Assembly: GCF_015471405.1 (NCBI RefSeq)
Contig: NZ_BLVZ01000004.1
Location: 389,726-453,725 of the forward strand
Reading direction: 5' to 3'
DNA length: 64,000 nt
DNA from: Pseudomonas cichorii
Lineage (GTDB): Bacteria; Pseudomonadota; Gammaproteobacteria; Pseudomonadales; Pseudomonadaceae
Numbering within the stretch: position 1 is the stretch's first letter; the number at the start of each line of letters is the position of its first letter. The notes beneath the pieces are model-generated. The model had not been told where the DNA came from and did no database searches. It saw only the letters and a program-made list of their open reading frames with translations. Positions 18,687 to 30,815 of the stretch are shown here, one piece after another. The position numbers and the translations under genes are program-made.

Positions 18687-19800
18687 GAGCCACCTCCGCT
18701 ACGCTACGGCGACTCGCCATTTTCAGCCGCAATGGCTCCCAGTAAATCAATGCCAGACCCACCAGCAGGAAAATCCCGTGGACCCACCACATGCCAAGGC
18801 CGATCGGCAGCTTGCCTTTCTCCAGGGCACCGCGCACGGCAATCAGGATTGTCAGGTAGGACATGTAAAGCAGAATCGCCGGCAGCAGTTTCAGATAACG
18901 CCCCTGACGCGGATTGACCCGCGCTAGCGGCACTGCCATCAAGGTCACGATGAAGACCAGGATCGGCAGCGAGATACGCCACTGCAATTCGGCCCGGTAG
19001 CGCGGCGTGTCGTTGCCGATCAGCTCACTGGTGGGAATGGCTTCGCGGTCGGTGATTTCCTCGCTGATTTCCGGCTTGGGCAGCATCGCGCCATAGGTGT
19101 CGTACTTGATCGCACGATAATCGGCCTCGCCTGGATTACCGTCGTAGCGATAGCCGTTTTCCAGAATCAGGAAACGGCTGCCATCGGCACGCACTTCCTG
19201 GTGCCCCTTGTCAGCCACCAATACCGTGATGCTCGGCTCCTTGGTCGTGTCGGCGGGAACACGCCGCTCGGAAATGAACACACCACTCAGATTGGTGCGG
19301 TCTTCTGACAGCTCCTGGGTGTAAGTGACCCGTGTACCGTCGCGCAACGCCTGAAAACGTCCTGGCACCAGAGTGTCGAACTCGGTCATCGCATCCTGCT
19401 TGTTGATCAGCAGCGAGAACTGGGTTGCACCTTGCGGCGCGAGGCTGAAGCTCAGCCAGGCAACCAGCAGTGCCACAACGGCTGCCGGTGCCATGGTGAT
19501 AGCGAGCAGACGCTGCTGGCTCATGCCGGTAGCGGCGAGCACGGTCATTTCACTTTCCAGGTACAGACGGCCATACGCCAGCAGAATACCGAGGAACAGA
19601 CCCAGCGGCAGGATCAGTTGCAGGAAGCCCGGCAGGCGAAACCCCATGATCATGAAGAGCACGCCCGGATCGAGCGCACCCGACGCAGCCTGGGCCAGAT
19701 ACTTGATGAAACGCCCGCTCATGATGATCACCAGCAATACGGCGCTTACCGCGCTCAAGGTGATCAGCACTTCTCGGGACAGATAACGGAAGACAATCAA
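18679..19800 (-). CDS. lptF: LPS export ABC transporter permease LptF
   Basis: Partner of LptG in the LPS transporter, with the same six-segment layout and periplasmic jellyroll. The membrane-proximal IVFRYLSREVLITLSAVSAV and LPLGLFLGILLAYGRLYLE are characteristic. A TTG start at 19800 is chosen because GGAG lies 8 bases before it and relatives begin MIVFRYL; the frame stays open to 19869. This gives 373 residues. It is the first gene of lptF-lptG and diverges from pepA, as in most gammaproteobacteria. Confidence 0.92.
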   Translation of the reverse strand: MIVFRYLSREVLITLSAVSAVLLVIIMSGRFIKYLAQAASGALDPGVLFMIMGFRLPGFLQLILPLGLFLGILLAYGRLYLESEMTVLAATGMSQQRLLAITMAPAAVVALLVAWLSFSLAPQGATQFSLLINKQDAMTEFDTLVPGRFQALRDGTRVTYTQELSEDRTNLSGVFISERRVPADTTKEPSITVLVADKGHQEVRADGSRFLILENGYRYDGNPGEADYRAIKYDTYGAMLPKPEISEEITDREAIPTSELIGNDTPRYRAELQWRISLPILVFIVTLMAVPLARVNPRQGRYLKLLPAILLYMSYLTILIAVRGALEKGKLPIGLGMWWVHGIFLLVGLALIYWEPLRLKMASRRSVAEVARG

Positions 19801-21618
<1,818 letters not shown>

Positions 21619-21674
21619 GATGCCTTGCGACGTATCGGCTTGGCGGTCGATACGTCGCTTGCACTGGAACAGAA

Positions 21675-22103
21675 ATGACTCAAGTCGACTTTTACATTCT
21701 CCCCAGCGCCGATCCTGCGGCACGCCTGGACTTCGCCTGCAAGCTGACGGAAAAAGCCTGGCGCCTGGGCCACAAGGTTTATCTGCATTGCAGCGACAAC
21801 GCCCAGCGCGAAGACCTCGATGCCCGGCTCTGGCGCTTCAAGGGTGAAGTCTTCCTGCCTCATGGCGAGGCCGAAAGCGATCACGACGCACCGGTAGTAC
21901 TGGGGCTTGGTGACGATCCCGGGCAACATCAGGACCTGCTGGTCAACCTCGACCTGCGCATCCCGGCCTTCTTCAAGCGCTTCGCCCGTGTGGCGGAAGT
22001 GGTCGTGGAAGAGCCTGCAATACGTCTGGCGGCACGAGAGAGTTTCCGCTCCTACCGCGAACAGGGTTATCCTCCGCAAGATCACCGACTACAGCGTCTT
22101 TGA
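21675..22103 (+). CDS. holC: DNA polymerase III chi subunit
   Basis: Links the clamp loader to single-strand-binding protein at the replication fork. The 142-residue protein starts MTQVDFYILP and contains CKLTEKAWRLGHKVYLHC and LWRFKGEVFLPHG, typical of HolC. The ATG at 21675 is preferred over a longer open frame by family start and length. It sits between pepA and a small conserved gene, followed by valS, the usual Pseudomonas order. Confidence 0.93.
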   Translation: MTQVDFYILPSADPAARLDFACKLTEKAWRLGHKVYLHCSDNAQREDLDARLWRFKGEVFLPHGEAESDHDAPVVLGLGDDPGQHQDLLVNLDLRIPAFFKRFARVAEVVVEEPAIRLAARESFRSYREQGYPPQDHRLQRL

Positions 22104-22110
22104 GTACACG

Positions 22111-22566
22111 ATGGATACTTCAAAAAAAGCTGAACCTGCGCTCCTGCTGGACGACCTTGAATCGATCCGCCAACTGCTCGGCGATGACAACCTGCAGCCG
22201 CCCTTGCTGACCGACACGGTTCACCGCGAAGGCCAGATCCCGTTGCTGTTCGATGTGGTCGGCACAAAACCCGACATGACACTGGAAATGGATTTCGACA
22301 ATCCGGACATTCCGACTCTGCTGCCCGATACGCCCGTACAACACCCCGTACAACAAGCGGCAGAGCCCCAGCCAGCCCCTGAACCCGAAACCCGCCCGAA
22401 TCCCGATGCCCTGCTGCATCTGGACACCGAACTACGGGCTGCGGCGCAGTTGATCATGCAAGACGTGATCGACGACTTTGCCCCGCATATCGAGACGGAG
22501 ATAAAGCGGCGGCTTGAGGCGAGGCTGGAGAGGCTTGTAGCCTCAACCAAAAGCGGGAAGGTCTGA
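22111..22566 (+). CDS. Conserved hypothetical protein between holC and valS
   Basis: A 151-residue soluble acidic protein of unknown function that starts 8 bases after the holC stop and is probably cotranscribed. The N-terminal part reads LLLDDLESIRQLLGDD. The middle is rich in proline and glutamine (about residues 75-100) and looks disordered. The C-terminus is a charged helix (HIETEIKRRLEARLERLV). Proteins with this layout at this place are common in Pseudomonas and are sometimes labelled after the neighbouring chi subunit, but no domain supports that. Confidence 0.75.
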   Translation: MDTSKKAEPALLLDDLESIRQLLGDDNLQPPLLTDTVHREGQIPLLFDVVGTKPDMTLEMDFDNPDIPTLLPDTPVQHPVQQAAEPQPAPEPETRPNPDALLHLDTELRAAAQLIMQDVIDDFAPHIETEIKRRLEARLERLVASTKSGKV

Positions 22567-22686
22567 AGCTACAAGTTGCAAGCTTTAAGCTGCAAGAAAA
22601 AGCTCATGGCTTTCCGCTTAGTAGCTTGTAGCTTGTAGCTTGTAGCTTCCAACCTGCCGCTTACCACTTGTAGCCTGCAACCTCCC
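22564..22686. repeat. 7-bp-periodic gcttgta repeat tract
   Basis: An intergenic tract with (gtagctt)4 at 22621-22648 and degenerate copies on both sides. The arms gaagctacaag (22565-22575) and cttgtagcttc (22639-22649) can pair. Similar tracts occur near 41640, 47848 and 62938. It lies just upstream of valS. Confidence 0.8.
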
Positions 22687-22740
22687 CCCGGTCTATACTT
22701 GTCGGCTTTTCTGAATCAATGCCACAGGGTCCCGCCGCGC

Positions 22741-25587
22741 ATGGACAAGACTTACCAGCCGCACGCCATCGAAACTTCCTGGTACCAGACCTGGGAGTCC
22801 GAAAACTATTTCGCTCCGCAGGGCGCGGGGGACTCCTACACCATCATGATCCCGCCGCCGAACGTGACCGGCAGCCTGCACATGGGTCATGGTTTCAACA
22901 ATGCGATCATGGATGCTCTGATCCGTTTCCGTCGCATGCAGGGCCGCAATACTCTGTGGCAGCCGGGCACCGACCATGCGGGTATCGCCACGCAAATGCT
23001 GGTTGAACGCCGCATCGAGGCTCAGGGCCTGAATCGTCACGATCTGGGCCGCGAGAAATTTCTGGAAAAGATCTGGGAATGGAAGGATGAGTCCGGCGGC
23101 AACATCAGCCGTCAGATCCGCCGCCTGGGTTCGTCCGTGGACTGGAGCCGCGAGCGTTTCACCATGGACGACGGCATGTCCGCCGCCGTACAGGAAGCCT
23201 TCGTGCGCCTGCATGAAGACGGCCTGATCTATCGCGGCAAGCGTCTGGTCAACTGGGACACCAAGCTGCACACCGCGATTTCCGATCTGGAAGTGGAAAA
23301 CCACGACGAGAAAGGTCACCTGTGGAACCTGCGCTACCCGCTGGCCGACGGCGCGAAAACCGCTGAAGGCCTGGATTACCTGATCGTTGCCACCACTCGT
23401 CCTGAAACCATGCTGGGTGATGCCGCTGTCGCGGTAAACCCTGAAGACGAACGCTACAAGGCGCTGATCGGCAAATTCGTAGAGCTGCCACTGATTGGCC
23501 GCCGCATTCCGATCATTGCAGACGACTATTGCGACCCTGAATTCGGCACCGGCTGCGTGAAAATCACCCCGGCCCACGACTTCAACGACTATGAAGTCGG
23601 CAAGCGCCACAACCTGCCGCTGCTGAACATCTTCGACAAGAACGCTTCGGTGCTGCCTGCCGCTCAGGTGTTCAACCTCGACGGCACGCTCAACGAATCC
23701 GTCGACGGCCGCCTGCCTGCCGAATACGCCGGCCTGGACCGCTTCGAGGCGCGCAAGCAGATCGTCGCCGCATTCGATGCCGCCGGCCTGCTGGTCAGCG
23801 TCGATGACCACGCCCTGAAAGTCCCGAAAGGCGACCGTTCCGGCACCATCATCGAGCCATGGCTGACCGACCAGTGGTACGTTTCCACCAAGCCACTGGC
23901 TGAACCTGCCATTGCCGCAGTGGAAGACGGCCGCATCGCCTTCGTGCCCAAGCAGTACGAAAACATGTACTTCTCGTGGATGCGCGACATTCAGGACTGG
24001 TGCATCAGCCGTCAGCTCTGGTGGGGCCACCGCATTCCGGCCTGGTACGACGAGTCCGGCAAGGTCTACGTCGGTCGCGACGAAGCCGAAGTGCGCGCCA
24101 AGCACAACCTGGGGCCGGACGTTGCGCTGCAACAGGACAACGACGTACTCGATACCTGGTTCAGCTCGGGCCTGTGGACCTTCTCCACACTGGGCTGGCC
24201 GGAAAAGACCAAGGCACTGGAAACCTTCCACTCCACCGACGTGCTGGTCACCGGTTTCGACATCATTTTCTTCTGGGTCGCCCGGATGATCATGCTCACC
24301 ATGCATCTGGTGAAAAACGAGGACGGCACGCCGCAAGTGCCGTTCAAGACTGTCTATGTGCATGGTCTGGTGCGTGATGGTCAGGGCCAGAAAATGTCCA
24401 AGTCCAAGGGCAACGTCCTGGACCCGCTGGATATCGTCGACGGTATCGACCTGGAAACCCTGGTGCAGAAACGCACCAGCGGCCTGATGCAGCCACAACT
24501 GGCCAAGAAGATCGAAAAGCAGACCCGTCAGGAATTCGCCGACGGCATCGCCAGCTACGGCACCGACGCCCTGCGCTTCACCTTCTGCTCGCTGGCCTCT
24601 ACCGGTCGCGACATCAAGTTCGACATGGGCCGCGTGGAAGGCTATCGCAACTTCTGCAACAAGATCTGGAACGCAGCGCGCTACGTGCTGGACAAGGGCG
24701 AAGACTGCGGCCAGAACGGCGAAGAAGTCGAGCTGTCGCTGGCGGATCGCTGGATCATCTCGCAACTGCAACGCACCGAAGCCGAAGTGACCCGCCAACT
24801 GGATCAGTTCCGCTTCGACCTCGCGGCACAAGCGCTGTACGAGTTCATCTGGAACCAGTACTGCGACTGGTACCTGGAGCTGTCCAAGCCCGTGCTCTGG
24901 GACGAAAACGCACCGATCGAACGTCAGCGCGGCACACGCCGCACGCTGGTTCGCGTGCTGGAAGTCGCGTTGCGTCTGGCGCACCCGTTCATGCCGTTCA
25001 TCACCGAAGAAATCTGGCAGCGCCTTGCGCCGCTGGCCGGCATCAACGGCAAGACCATCATGCTGCAGGCGTGGCCGGTGGCCAACGAAACACGCATCGA
25101 CCCGGCTGCCGAAGACGATATCGAATGGCTCAAGGGCCTGATGCTGGCGGTGCGTAACATCCGTGGCGAAATGAACATTGGCCCGGGCAAACCGCTGCAA
25201 CTGTTCCTCAAGAACGTCAATGCCGAAGACCAGCGCCGCCTGAGCGAGAACGACTACCTGCTCAAGAAACTGGCCAAGCTCGAATCCATCACCGTACTGG
25301 CTGAAGGTGCAGAAGCACCGCTGTCCGCGACCGGTCTGGTGGGCGAGATGGAAGTGCTGGTGCCAATGGCCGGCCTGATCGACAAGGGTGCCGAGCTGGC
25401 GCGTCTGGACAAGGAAATCCAGCGTCTGCAAGGCGAAGTCCAGCGCGTGGGCGGCAAGCTGTCCAACGCAGCGTTCGTCGACAAGGCACCGCCTGAAGTC
25501 ATCGCCAAGGAACGCGCCAAGCTGACCGAAGCCGAACAGGCCCTGAGCAAGCTGGCCGAGCAACACGCACGTATCGCCAGTTTGTAG
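22741..25587 (+). CDS. valS: Valyl-tRNA synthetase
   Basis: Charges tRNA-Val, with editing of threonine. The 948-residue class I enzyme has a HIGH-type site [14 protein letters not shown] near residue 40, the editing domain in the middle ([21 protein letters not shown]), the KMSKSKGN loop at [16 protein letters not shown], and a C-terminal coiled coil (about 885-948). The ATG at 22741 is the family start; the open frame from 22699 covers repeat sequence. Confidence 0.98.
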   Translation: MDKTYQPHAIETSWYQTWESENYFAPQGAGDSYTIMIPPPNVTGSLHMGHGFNNAIMDALIRFRRMQGRNTLWQPGTDHAGIATQMLVERRIEAQGLNRHDLGREKFLEKIWEWKDESGGNISRQIRRLGSSVDWSRERFTMDDGMSAAVQEAFVRLHEDGLIYRGKRLVNWDTKLHTAISDLEVENHDEKGHLWNLRYPLADGAKTAEGLDYLIVATTRPETMLGDAAVAVNPEDERYKALIGKFVELPLIGRRIPIIADDYCDPEFGTGCVKITPAHDFNDYEVGKRHNLPLLNIFDKNASVLPAAQVFNLDGTLNESVDGRLPAEYAGLDRFEARKQIVAAFDAAGLLVSVDDHALKVPKGDRSGTIIEPWLTDQWYVSTKPLAEPAIAAVEDGRIAFVPKQYENMYFSWMRDIQDWCISRQLWWGHRIPAWYDESGKVYVGRDEAEVRAKHNLGPDVALQQDNDVLDTWFSSGLWTFSTLGWPEKTKALETFHSTDVLVTGFDIIFFWVARMIMLTMHLVKNEDGTPQVPFKTVYVHGLVRDGQGQKMSKSKGNVLDPLDIVDGIDLETLVQKRTSGLMQPQLAKKIEKQTRQEFADGIASYGTDALRFTFCSLASTGRDIKFDMGRVEGYRNFCNKIWNAARYVLDKGEDCGQNGEEVELSLADRWIISQLQRTEAEVTRQLDQFRFDLAAQALYEFIWNQYCDWYLELSKPVLWDENAPIERQRGTRRTLVRVLEVALRLAHPFMPFITEEIWQRLAPLAGINGKTIMLQAWPVANETRIDPAAEDDIEWLKGLMLAVRNIRGEMNIGPGKPLQLFLKNVNAEDQRRLSENDYLLKKLAKLESITVLAEGAEAPLSATGLVGEMEVLVPMAGLIDKGAELARLDKEIQRLQGEVQRVGGKLSNAAFVDKAPPEVIAKERAKLTEAEQALSKLAEQHARIASL

Positions 25588-25598
25588 TCCTGTGCCAT

Positions 25599-25680
25599 AG
25601 GAGCGCTTGCCCGCGACAGCGTACCTTCAGTCGGAATCAATATCCGCTGTGAGTACGAGGTCGCGGGCAAGCGCGCTCCT
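25599..25680. repeat. Paired REP element
   Basis: The arms aggagcgcttgcccgcgac (25599-25617) and its near-complement at 25660-25680 flank a 42-base spacer. The core gcttgcccgcgac is the classic Pseudomonas REP motif. It lies between valS and rlmF. Confidence 0.75.
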
Positions 25681-25717
25681 ACGGGGCGCAGCATTCGCAT
25701 CTTCAGAACGACTCCCC

Positions 25718-26686
25718 ATGACCACGCCAGACAAACCCAAACCTCCCCGCAAGAAGCCCCAGCGTCCTGCCAGGCCCGCAGAACCTCGCGAGAAGGCCAC
25801 ACTGCACCCGCGCAATCGCCATCAGGGTCGCTACGACTTTCCCAAGCTGATCAAAAGCAGCCCGGAACTGGCCGAGTTCGTGATCCTCAACCCCTATGGG
25901 AAGGAAAGCATCGACTTCGCCAACCCTCTGGCCGTGCGGGTCTTCAACCGGGCACTGCTCAAGGCGCTGTATGGCATTGCCCATTGGGATATTCCGGCAG
26001 ACTATCTGTGCCCGCCGATTCCGGGGCGTGCGGATTACCTGCATTTTCTCGCCGACCTGCTGGCCAGCGAGAACAATGGCGAGATTCCACGCGGCGCCTC
26101 GATCAAGGCGCTGGACATCGGCACCGGTGCCAACTGCATCTATCCGCTGCTGGGACACAGTGACTACGGCTGGCATTTCGTGGGCTCGGATATCGACAGC
26201 ACTGCCATCGCGGCAGCCACGACCATCATCAAGGCCAACGGCTTGAGCAAGGCCATCAGCGTGCGTCAGCAGACCAATCGCAAGCACATTCTGCTGGGCC
26301 TGCTCGACAGCAGTGAACGCTTCGAGGTGAGCCTGTGCAACCCGCCCTTCCATTCTTCACTGGAGGAAGCGCAGCGCGGCAGTCAGCGTAAATGGCGCGC
26401 ACTGGGCAAGGCTGACCCCAAACGCAAGCTGCCGGTGCTGAATTTCGGCGGGCAATCCCAGGAATTATGGTGCGAAGGTGGCGAGATCGGTTTCGTGACC
26501 CAACTGATTCACGAAAGCTCCCAGGTGCCTGAACAAGTGCGCTGGTTCAGTACACTGGTTTCCAAAGCCTCGAACCTGCCAGCAATCCAGGCTGCCCTGA
26601 CAAGAGCCGGAGCACTACAGAGCCGGGTCGTGGAAATGGGCCAGGGCCAGAAGCAGAGCCGTTTCGTGGCCTGGACCTTCATGTAG
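25718..26686 (+). CDS. rlmF: 23S rRNA (adenine-1618 N6)-methyltransferase
   Basis: Methylates A1618 of 23S rRNA using S-adenosylmethionine. The 322-residue protein has a basic proline-rich N-terminus ([14 protein letters not shown]), the family stretch [16 protein letters not shown], an SAM loop [17 protein letters not shown] and the N6-adenine catalytic motif NPPF in [10 protein letters not shown]. The ATG at 25718 is chosen over an open frame reaching back to 25607 into a REP element. Confidence 0.95.
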   Translation: MTTPDKPKPPRKKPQRPARPAEPREKATLHPRNRHQGRYDFPKLIKSSPELAEFVILNPYGKESIDFANPLAVRVFNRALLKALYGIAHWDIPADYLCPPIPGRADYLHFLADLLASENNGEIPRGASIKALDIGTGANCIYPLLGHSDYGWHFVGSDIDSTAIAAATTIIKANGLSKAISVRQQTNRKHILLGLLDSSERFEVSLCNPPFHSSLEEAQRGSQRKWRALGKADPKRKLPVLNFGGQSQELWCEGGEIGFVTQLIHESSQVPEQVRWFSTLVSKASNLPAIQAALTRAGALQSRVVEMGQGQKQSRFVAWTFM

Positions 26687-26705
26687 AAGCGAATTCATTC
26701 GCTAC
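26683..26705. repeat. REP-like palindrome
   Basis: The segment starts gtag and ends ctac, with the palindrome gcgaattcattcgc inside. It belongs to the same family as the elements near 15184, 30781 and 57789 and overlaps the rlmF stop codon. Confidence 0.6.
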
Positions 26706-26711
26706 AGAATC

Positions 26712-26750
26712 AAAAAAGCCGTGCCCGGTTATCCGGCGCACGGCTTTTTT
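26712..26750. terminator. Bidirectional terminator between rlmF and the HU gene
   Basis: The arms aaaaaagccgtgc and gcacggctttttt form a strong hairpin. It serves the convergent rlmF and HU genes. Confidence 0.9.
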
Positions 26751-26765
26751 ACAGCAAGCGTGAGC

Positions 26766-27047
26766 TTACTTGTTGATCGAGTCGTTCAGCACTTTGGCCG
26801 GTACGAACTTGATGACTTTCTTGGCAGCGATTTCGATGGCAGCGCCAGTCGAAGGGTTGCGGCCGGTGCGAGCTGGACGCTCAGCAACTTTCAGCTTGCC
26901 AATGCCTGGCAGAGTGATTTCAACGCCGTTTTCCAGTTGGTCGGCAACAATCTGGCCCAACTGCTCAAGAGCATTACGCGCGGTGGTTTTTGGCGCGTCG
27001 ATAGCTTCAGCGATATCGGCGATCAATTGGTCTTTGGTAAGAGCCAT
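26766..27047 (-). CDS. HU-family DNA-binding protein
   Basis: A histone-like nucleoid protein of 93 residues. The HU fold is clear: MALTKDQLIADIAEAIDAPK at the N-terminus, GVEITLPGIGKLKV, and the arm motif RPARTGRNPSTGAAIEIAAKK with the DNA-kinking proline. By start sequence and position beside yejK/ndpA it matches the third HU paralogue of Pseudomonas (hupN type), distinct from HupA and HupB. That naming is inference from context. It has its own terminator and a gaaggaa ribosome site. Confidence 0.93.
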   Translation of the reverse strand: MALTKDQLIADIAEAIDAPKTTARNALEQLGQIVADQLENGVEITLPGIGKLKVAERPARTGRNPSTGAAIEIAAKKVIKFVPAKVLNDSINK

Positions 27048-27439
27048 GGTGGTGTTCCTTCCCTATCAAATTCATTTGGATTGCAGAACGCAACGTCGGC
27101 CAAAGGCCGGGCAATGAACCAGGCTCCCGCTGGCAGCCACGATTAATCGCGAAATGTAGATACTGAAACCGGGTTTTGGTTCGGCCTACACGTAAACGAT
27201 CTGCATGCTTGGCGCGCTAGAGTGCGCAAGACCGCGCAAAACTAGCACAGAGCCGGGCAAATATCCGCCCTTACCTATCCTTTTGGTCAGCTTTAAGTCG
27301 TAATAGAACAAAAATTGATCACAAAACACCCTACAGAGTGGAAAACAGGGCTCTGCAAGGCCATTTGTCGCGGGCGTGCGTTACACTTGCTGCCTTGCAA
27401 CGAGCTGCCTGCTCTTCATCACCATCAGCCGAGATATCC
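27048..27439. other. Divergent HU/yejK promoter region
   Basis: This 392-base stretch has no supported gene. It holds the promoters for the HU gene (minus) and yejK (plus). The part before yejK (27290-27340) is AT-rich. An upstream extension of the yejK frame to 27338 shows no family similarity. No operator was assigned. Confidence 0.5.
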
Positions 27440-28441
27440 ATGCCGATCCGTCATTGCATCGTCCACCTGATCGACAAGAAACCCGACGGTACGCCCGCAG
27501 TTCTCCACGCTCGCGACTCCGAACTCGCTGAGTCCCAGGCCATCGAGAACATGCTCGCGGACCTCAACGAGAGCTATAACGCCAAACAGGGCAAGGCCTG
27601 GGGACTGTTCCATGCCGAATCCGGCGCACACCCTTTCAGCGGCTGGCTGAAAGAGTATCTGGATGGCGCAAACGACTTCACGGCGTTCTCTCGTGTGTCG
27701 GTGGAGCACCTGCAGAAGCTGATGGAAGAATCCAACCTGTCGGTGGGCGGTCATGTGCTGTTTGCGCATTACCAGCAAGGCATGACCGATTACCTGGCCA
27801 TCGCCCTGCTGCACCACAGCGAAGGCGTGGCCGTGAATGACGAGCTGGACGTTACACCGTCGCGGCATCTGGACCTGGGCCAGTTGCACCTGGCTGCCCG
27901 GATCAATATCTCGGAATGGCAGAACAACAAGCAGTCCAAGCAGTACATCTCCTTCATCAAGGGCAAGAACGGCAAGAAAGTCTCGGAGTACTTCCGCGAC
28001 TTCATCGGCTGCCAGGAAGGTGTCGACGGCCCCGGCGAGACCCGCACCCTGCTCAAGGCGTTCAGCGACTTCGTGGAAAGCGAAGACCTGCCGGAAGAGT
28101 CGGCACGGGAGAAAACCAAGACCCTGGTGGATTACGCCAGCAGCCAGAGCAAACTGGGTGAGCCCATGGGCCTGGAAGAACTCTCCGAACTGATCGACGA
28201 AGACCGCCCGCGTGCGTTCTACGATCACATCCGCAACAAGGATTACGGCCTGTCTCCAGAAATCCCGGCAGACAAGCGCACCCTGAACCAGTTCCGCCGC
28301 TTTACGGGCCGCGCAGAAGGCCTGTCGATCAGCTTCGAGGCGCACCTGCTGGGTGACAAGATCGAATATGACGAACAGGCCGGCACCCTGATCATCAAGG
28401 GCCTGCCCACTCAGCTCACCGATCAGTTGAAACGGCGATAA
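27440..28441 (+). CDS. yejK: Nucleoid-associated protein YejK/NdpA
   Basis: A 333-residue nucleoid-associated protein of the NdpA family, full length. It starts [17 protein letters not shown], the usual start. Other conserved stretches are [37 protein letters not shown] and the C-terminal [19 protein letters not shown]. Its molecular role is poorly defined; interaction with topoisomerase IV has been described for E. coli YejK. It is followed after 5 bases by the glutaredoxin gene and probably shares its transcript. Confidence 0.93.
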   Translation: MPIRHCIVHLIDKKPDGTPAVLHARDSELAESQAIENMLADLNESYNAKQGKAWGLFHAESGAHPFSGWLKEYLDGANDFTAFSRVSVEHLQKLMEESNLSVGGHVLFAHYQQGMTDYLAIALLHHSEGVAVNDELDVTPSRHLDLGQLHLAARINISEWQNNKQSKQYISFIKGKNGKKVSEYFRDFIGCQEGVDGPGETRTLLKAFSDFVESEDLPEESAREKTKTLVDYASSQSKLGEPMGLEELSELIDEDRPRAFYDHIRNKDYGLSPEIPADKRTLNQFRRFTGRAEGLSISFEAHLLGDKIEYDEQAGTLIIKGLPTQLTDQLKRR

Positions 28442-28446
28442 CCGCG

Positions 28447-28797
28447 ATGCTGCTGCGTACCCTCAAGAAGTTCGCGCTGATCATGCTGGTGGTCGTGGTC
28501 TATCAGAACTGGGGCAAGATCGAGAACCTGTTCAACCCGCAACCCGCCAGCGTTGCGCAGAGCTACAGCCAGGCAAAGGTCGTGATGTATGCGACCGAAT
28601 GGTGCGGCTACTGCAAACAGACACGACGCTTTCTGGACAGCAAGGGCATCGCGTTCACTGAGTACGACATCGAGAAGTCAGCAGAAGGCCGCAAGGCCTA
28701 TGAAGCCCTCGGCGGACGCGGTATCCCGTTGCTGGACGTCAACGGGACGCTGATTCGCGGCTTTTCGCCAGACGCCATATTGGCGGCGCTGAAGTAG
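28447..28797 (+). CDS. Membrane-anchored glutaredoxin-family protein
   Basis: A thiol-redox protein of 116 residues. Residues 1-8 are basic and residues 9-20 are hydrophobic (FALIMLVVVVYQNW), giving an N-terminal membrane anchor. The glutaredoxin fold follows, with active site CGYC in YATEWCGYCKQTRRF and the conserved GGRGIPLLDVNG. The positive-inside rule puts the catalytic domain in the periplasm, which is unusual for a glutaredoxin because glutathione-dependent reduction is cytosolic. It starts 5 bases after yejK. Confidence 0.85.
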   Translation: MLLRTLKKFALIMLVVVVYQNWGKIENLFNPQPASVAQSYSQAKVVMYATEWCGYCKQTRRFLDSKGIAFTEYDIEKSAEGRKAYEALGGRGIPLLDVNGTLIRGFSPDAILAALK

Positions 28798-28860
28798 GAG
28801 CAATCGGGCGGCGCTCCGCTTATTCGCGAAAATGATCTTCGCGGATAAATCCGCTCCTAC
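28794..28860. repeat. REP-like inverted repeat
   Basis: The ends gtaggagc and gctcctac are perfect complements and flank tattcgcgaa and ttcgcgga segments. It lies between the convergent glutaredoxin and GST-like genes and may act as a shared terminator. Confidence 0.65.
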
Positions 28861-28873
28861 CTGAGCATTTAAT

Positions 28874-29809
28874 TCACGACCGCTTTTCGATCCGGAACCC
28901 CAGGCGTGGGAAATGCACATGCACCAGGCCTGCACGCGGGTCTTCACGGCGCAGGATCAGCTCTTCGCGGCCACTGAACAGCAACTCGCCTTCCACTTCA
29001 TCCACGCCGTAATCAATGGCTGAGATCGCCACCCGATCACCGGCCTTGAAGCCGTTCGGGTCGACAAACGCCTCATCGGGCAATGCCGCGGGCGTGGCAT
29101 CGGCGGCGATTTGCACTGCATCGACAGCATCGAGGTCTTTGTGCGCTCCATGGCCAAAACCCAGCACACGACCAAGCCAGGCCGAAACCGTCGGGTAGTC
29201 GTCTACCAGCGGCGCAGTCACGGGGGTCTGTTTGAGGAACCAGAGGGTGTGGGCCACGGAAAAGTCGGCAATCGAAGGCTCGCCAAACAGGAAGTCGCCA
29301 TTGCGCTCCAGTTGCTGCTCCAGACGTGCCATCAGGGTTGGCCATTGATGCTGCGCCTGTTCCAGCGGCAGGCGTGATGCGCTTCCACCATTGAACAAGG
29401 TTGCCCGGTCTGCAACGAAGGCCTTGACCGCTTCGGGAGGCACCTTGGCGAAGCGGACCGCCAGCGAGGCGGGCTGGAACACCAGGCTGACCGCATGCAT
29501 GAACAGCACCGAATCGCCCCAGGCAGCAAGACCGGCAACCGTAAACTCGTGGCCTTCGGGATAGAAGGTCGGGGAAATCTTTTCCTGCTCCAGACGACGT
29601 GCGATCAATGCGGTGTCGCAGTAGATATCCGCACCTACCTGCAGAACCGGCGTCTTGCGATAACCACCGGTAAGGGCCGTCAGATCAGGTTTTGGCATGA
29701 TGGGCGGGATCGTCACCGACCGCCACGAGAGCCCCTTGAAGCCGAGCATCAGGCGGGCCTTTTCGGCAAACAGCGATGCAGGGTAATGATGAAGAATCAG
29801 CTCTGACAT
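28874..29809 (-). CDS. Glutathione S-transferase family protein
   Basis: A 311-residue GST-like protein. The N-terminal thioredoxin fold reads MSELILHHYPASLFAEKARLML, followed by TGGYRKTPVLQVGADIYCDT. The helical C-terminal domain holds FLFGEPSIADFSVAHTLWFL. An extra C-terminal domain of about 80 residues (after DAVQIAADATP) with beta-rich sequence ends in FPRLGFRIEKRS, longer than a plain GST of about 210. Substrate unknown. The ATG at 29809 is chosen by the family start; the frame is open to 29857. Confidence 0.85.
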   Translation of the reverse strand: MSELILHHYPASLFAEKARLMLGFKGLSWRSVTIPPIMPKPDLTALTGGYRKTPVLQVGADIYCDTALIARRLEQEKISPTFYPEGHEFTVAGLAAWGDSVLFMHAVSLVFQPASLAVRFAKVPPEAVKAFVADRATLFNGGSASRLPLEQAQHQWPTLMARLEQQLERNGDFLFGEPSIADFSVAHTLWFLKQTPVTAPLVDDYPTVSAWLGRVLGFGHGAHKDLDAVDAVQIAADATPAALPDEAFVDPNGFKAGDRVAISAIDYGVDEVEGELLFSGREELILRREDPRAGLVHVHFPRLGFRIEKRS

Positions 29810-29874
29810 GCTTTGGCCTCTTGGGCACTGGGAAAGCAACAGCTTAACCCCCTGCACCCGGACAGCCTACAGGA

Positions 29875-30210
29875 TCAGACTGATGACACGGCATCACGCA
29901 GAGTGATCGGAGAACCCGCATAGCTTGCCGCCAATACTTCCTTGGCGCTCTTGCGCAGCTTCTTGATCAGGCGCTCCTGGCGCAAAGCCTCGCCCTTGCT
30001 GTCCCAGACCTCGACGTAGACCAGCGCAAGTGCCGGGCTGGAGTGGAAGAAGCGTGCGCCCTTGCCCCGCTGGTGATCGGCAAAGCGTCGATAAGGATCG
30101 TCACTGATGCCGCAATACAACGAACCATTGGCCGCACGCACCAGATAGACAAACCAGGGTTTACCCACAGATGCTGCGACATCGGTAACGGCATTCACAA
30201 CGTCAGGCAT
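29875..30210 (-). CDS. GIY-YIG nuclease superfamily protein
   Basis: A 111-residue single-domain protein of the UPF0213/YhbQ type. The GIY-YIG module appears as [29 protein letters not shown], with the metal-site glutamate likely in the later ERLIKKL helix. Relatives bind or cleave DNA, some with a role in repair. The ATG at 30210 overlaps the end of the upstream gene by 8 bases, so the two are coupled; the longer open frame is a readthrough into that gene in another frame. Confidence 0.85.
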   Translation of the reverse strand: MPDVVNAVTDVAASVGKPWFVYLVRAANGSLYCGISDDPYRRFADHQRGKGARFFHSSPALALVYVEVWDSKGEALRQERLIKKLRKSAKEVLAASYAGSPITLRDAVSSV

Positions 30211-30694
30211 GGCGTTTTTCTGTAAACACTTTGAGGCCCTTGTGAGCCTGTGCGCGAATCGCGTTCTGCACCAGCGGCGTCCAGCCCAGCAGCAGGCCCT
30301 TGGTGCCCAGCGCCTGACGCGACCAGCTCCACAGATCGAAGTTGTCATGGTGCTCAGTGATCTTGCCATCATGGAAGACAAACCGGGCCTGGATGTTATT
30401 GACCACTGTACGGCCAGTCTGGCTGAACAGGTAAGTGGCCACCCAATGCGCGCCGCCACTGCGCTCATCGGCGCGGACATTGTCGAAAACCACCGAGAAG
30501 TCCTGGGCGCGCGAGGTCAGCATGCGCCACATATCACCGGCCTGCCTGCCACGCAGCTCACCGAATACCGGGTCGCTGAATAGCACATCATCGCTGTAAC
30601 AGGCCGCCATTCCTTCGGCATCCAGACGGGAAAAAGCCTCGTAGAAGCGGGTAATCAATGCGCTATTGGCTTGGCTTGTTTGTTCGTTGCTCAT
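30203..30694 (-). CDS. NTF2-like/SnoaL-type nuclear transport factor 2 family protein
   Basis: A 163-residue single-domain protein with the NTF2-like fold, recognised from [37 protein letters not shown] and the terminal [21 protein letters not shown]. The family includes isomerases, hydrolases and ligand-binding proteins; no substrate can be named. The start MSNEQTSQ at 30694 is chosen by the family; a longer frame to 30742 exists. It overlaps the GIY-YIG gene by 8 bases. Confidence 0.82.
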   Translation of the reverse strand: MSNEQTSQANSALITRFYEAFSRLDAEGMAACYSDDVLFSDPVFGELRGRQAGDMWRMLTSRAQDFSVVFDNVRADERSGGAHWVATYLFSQTGRTVVNNIQARFVFHDGKITEHHDNFDLWSWSRQALGTKGLLLGWTPLVQNAIRAQAHKGLKVFTEKRHA

Positions 30695-30780
30695 GCATGC
30701 AGGTCCGTTTGGAAGCAAAAGATGATGCACGATAAGCGGCAACTCGACACTTTGCCATCATCATTCGCAGGATAAATGTT

Positions 30781-30802
30781 GTTCGCGAATGAATTCGCTT
30801 CC
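30781..30802. repeat. REP-like palindrome
   Basis: The sequence gttcgcgaatgaattcgctt is the reverse complement of the gcgaattcattcgcgaa element found elsewhere in the window. It lies between the NTF2-like gene start and the MFS gene stop. Confidence 0.55.
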
Positions 30803-30815
30803 ACACAGCGCAGAT

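Noticed and set aside
22693..25566. Minus-strand open frame of 957 codons across valS
   Set aside because: It mirrors valS almost end to end and has no recognisable domain; its residue make-up (rich in Q, H, V, G and D) is typical of an antisense shadow.
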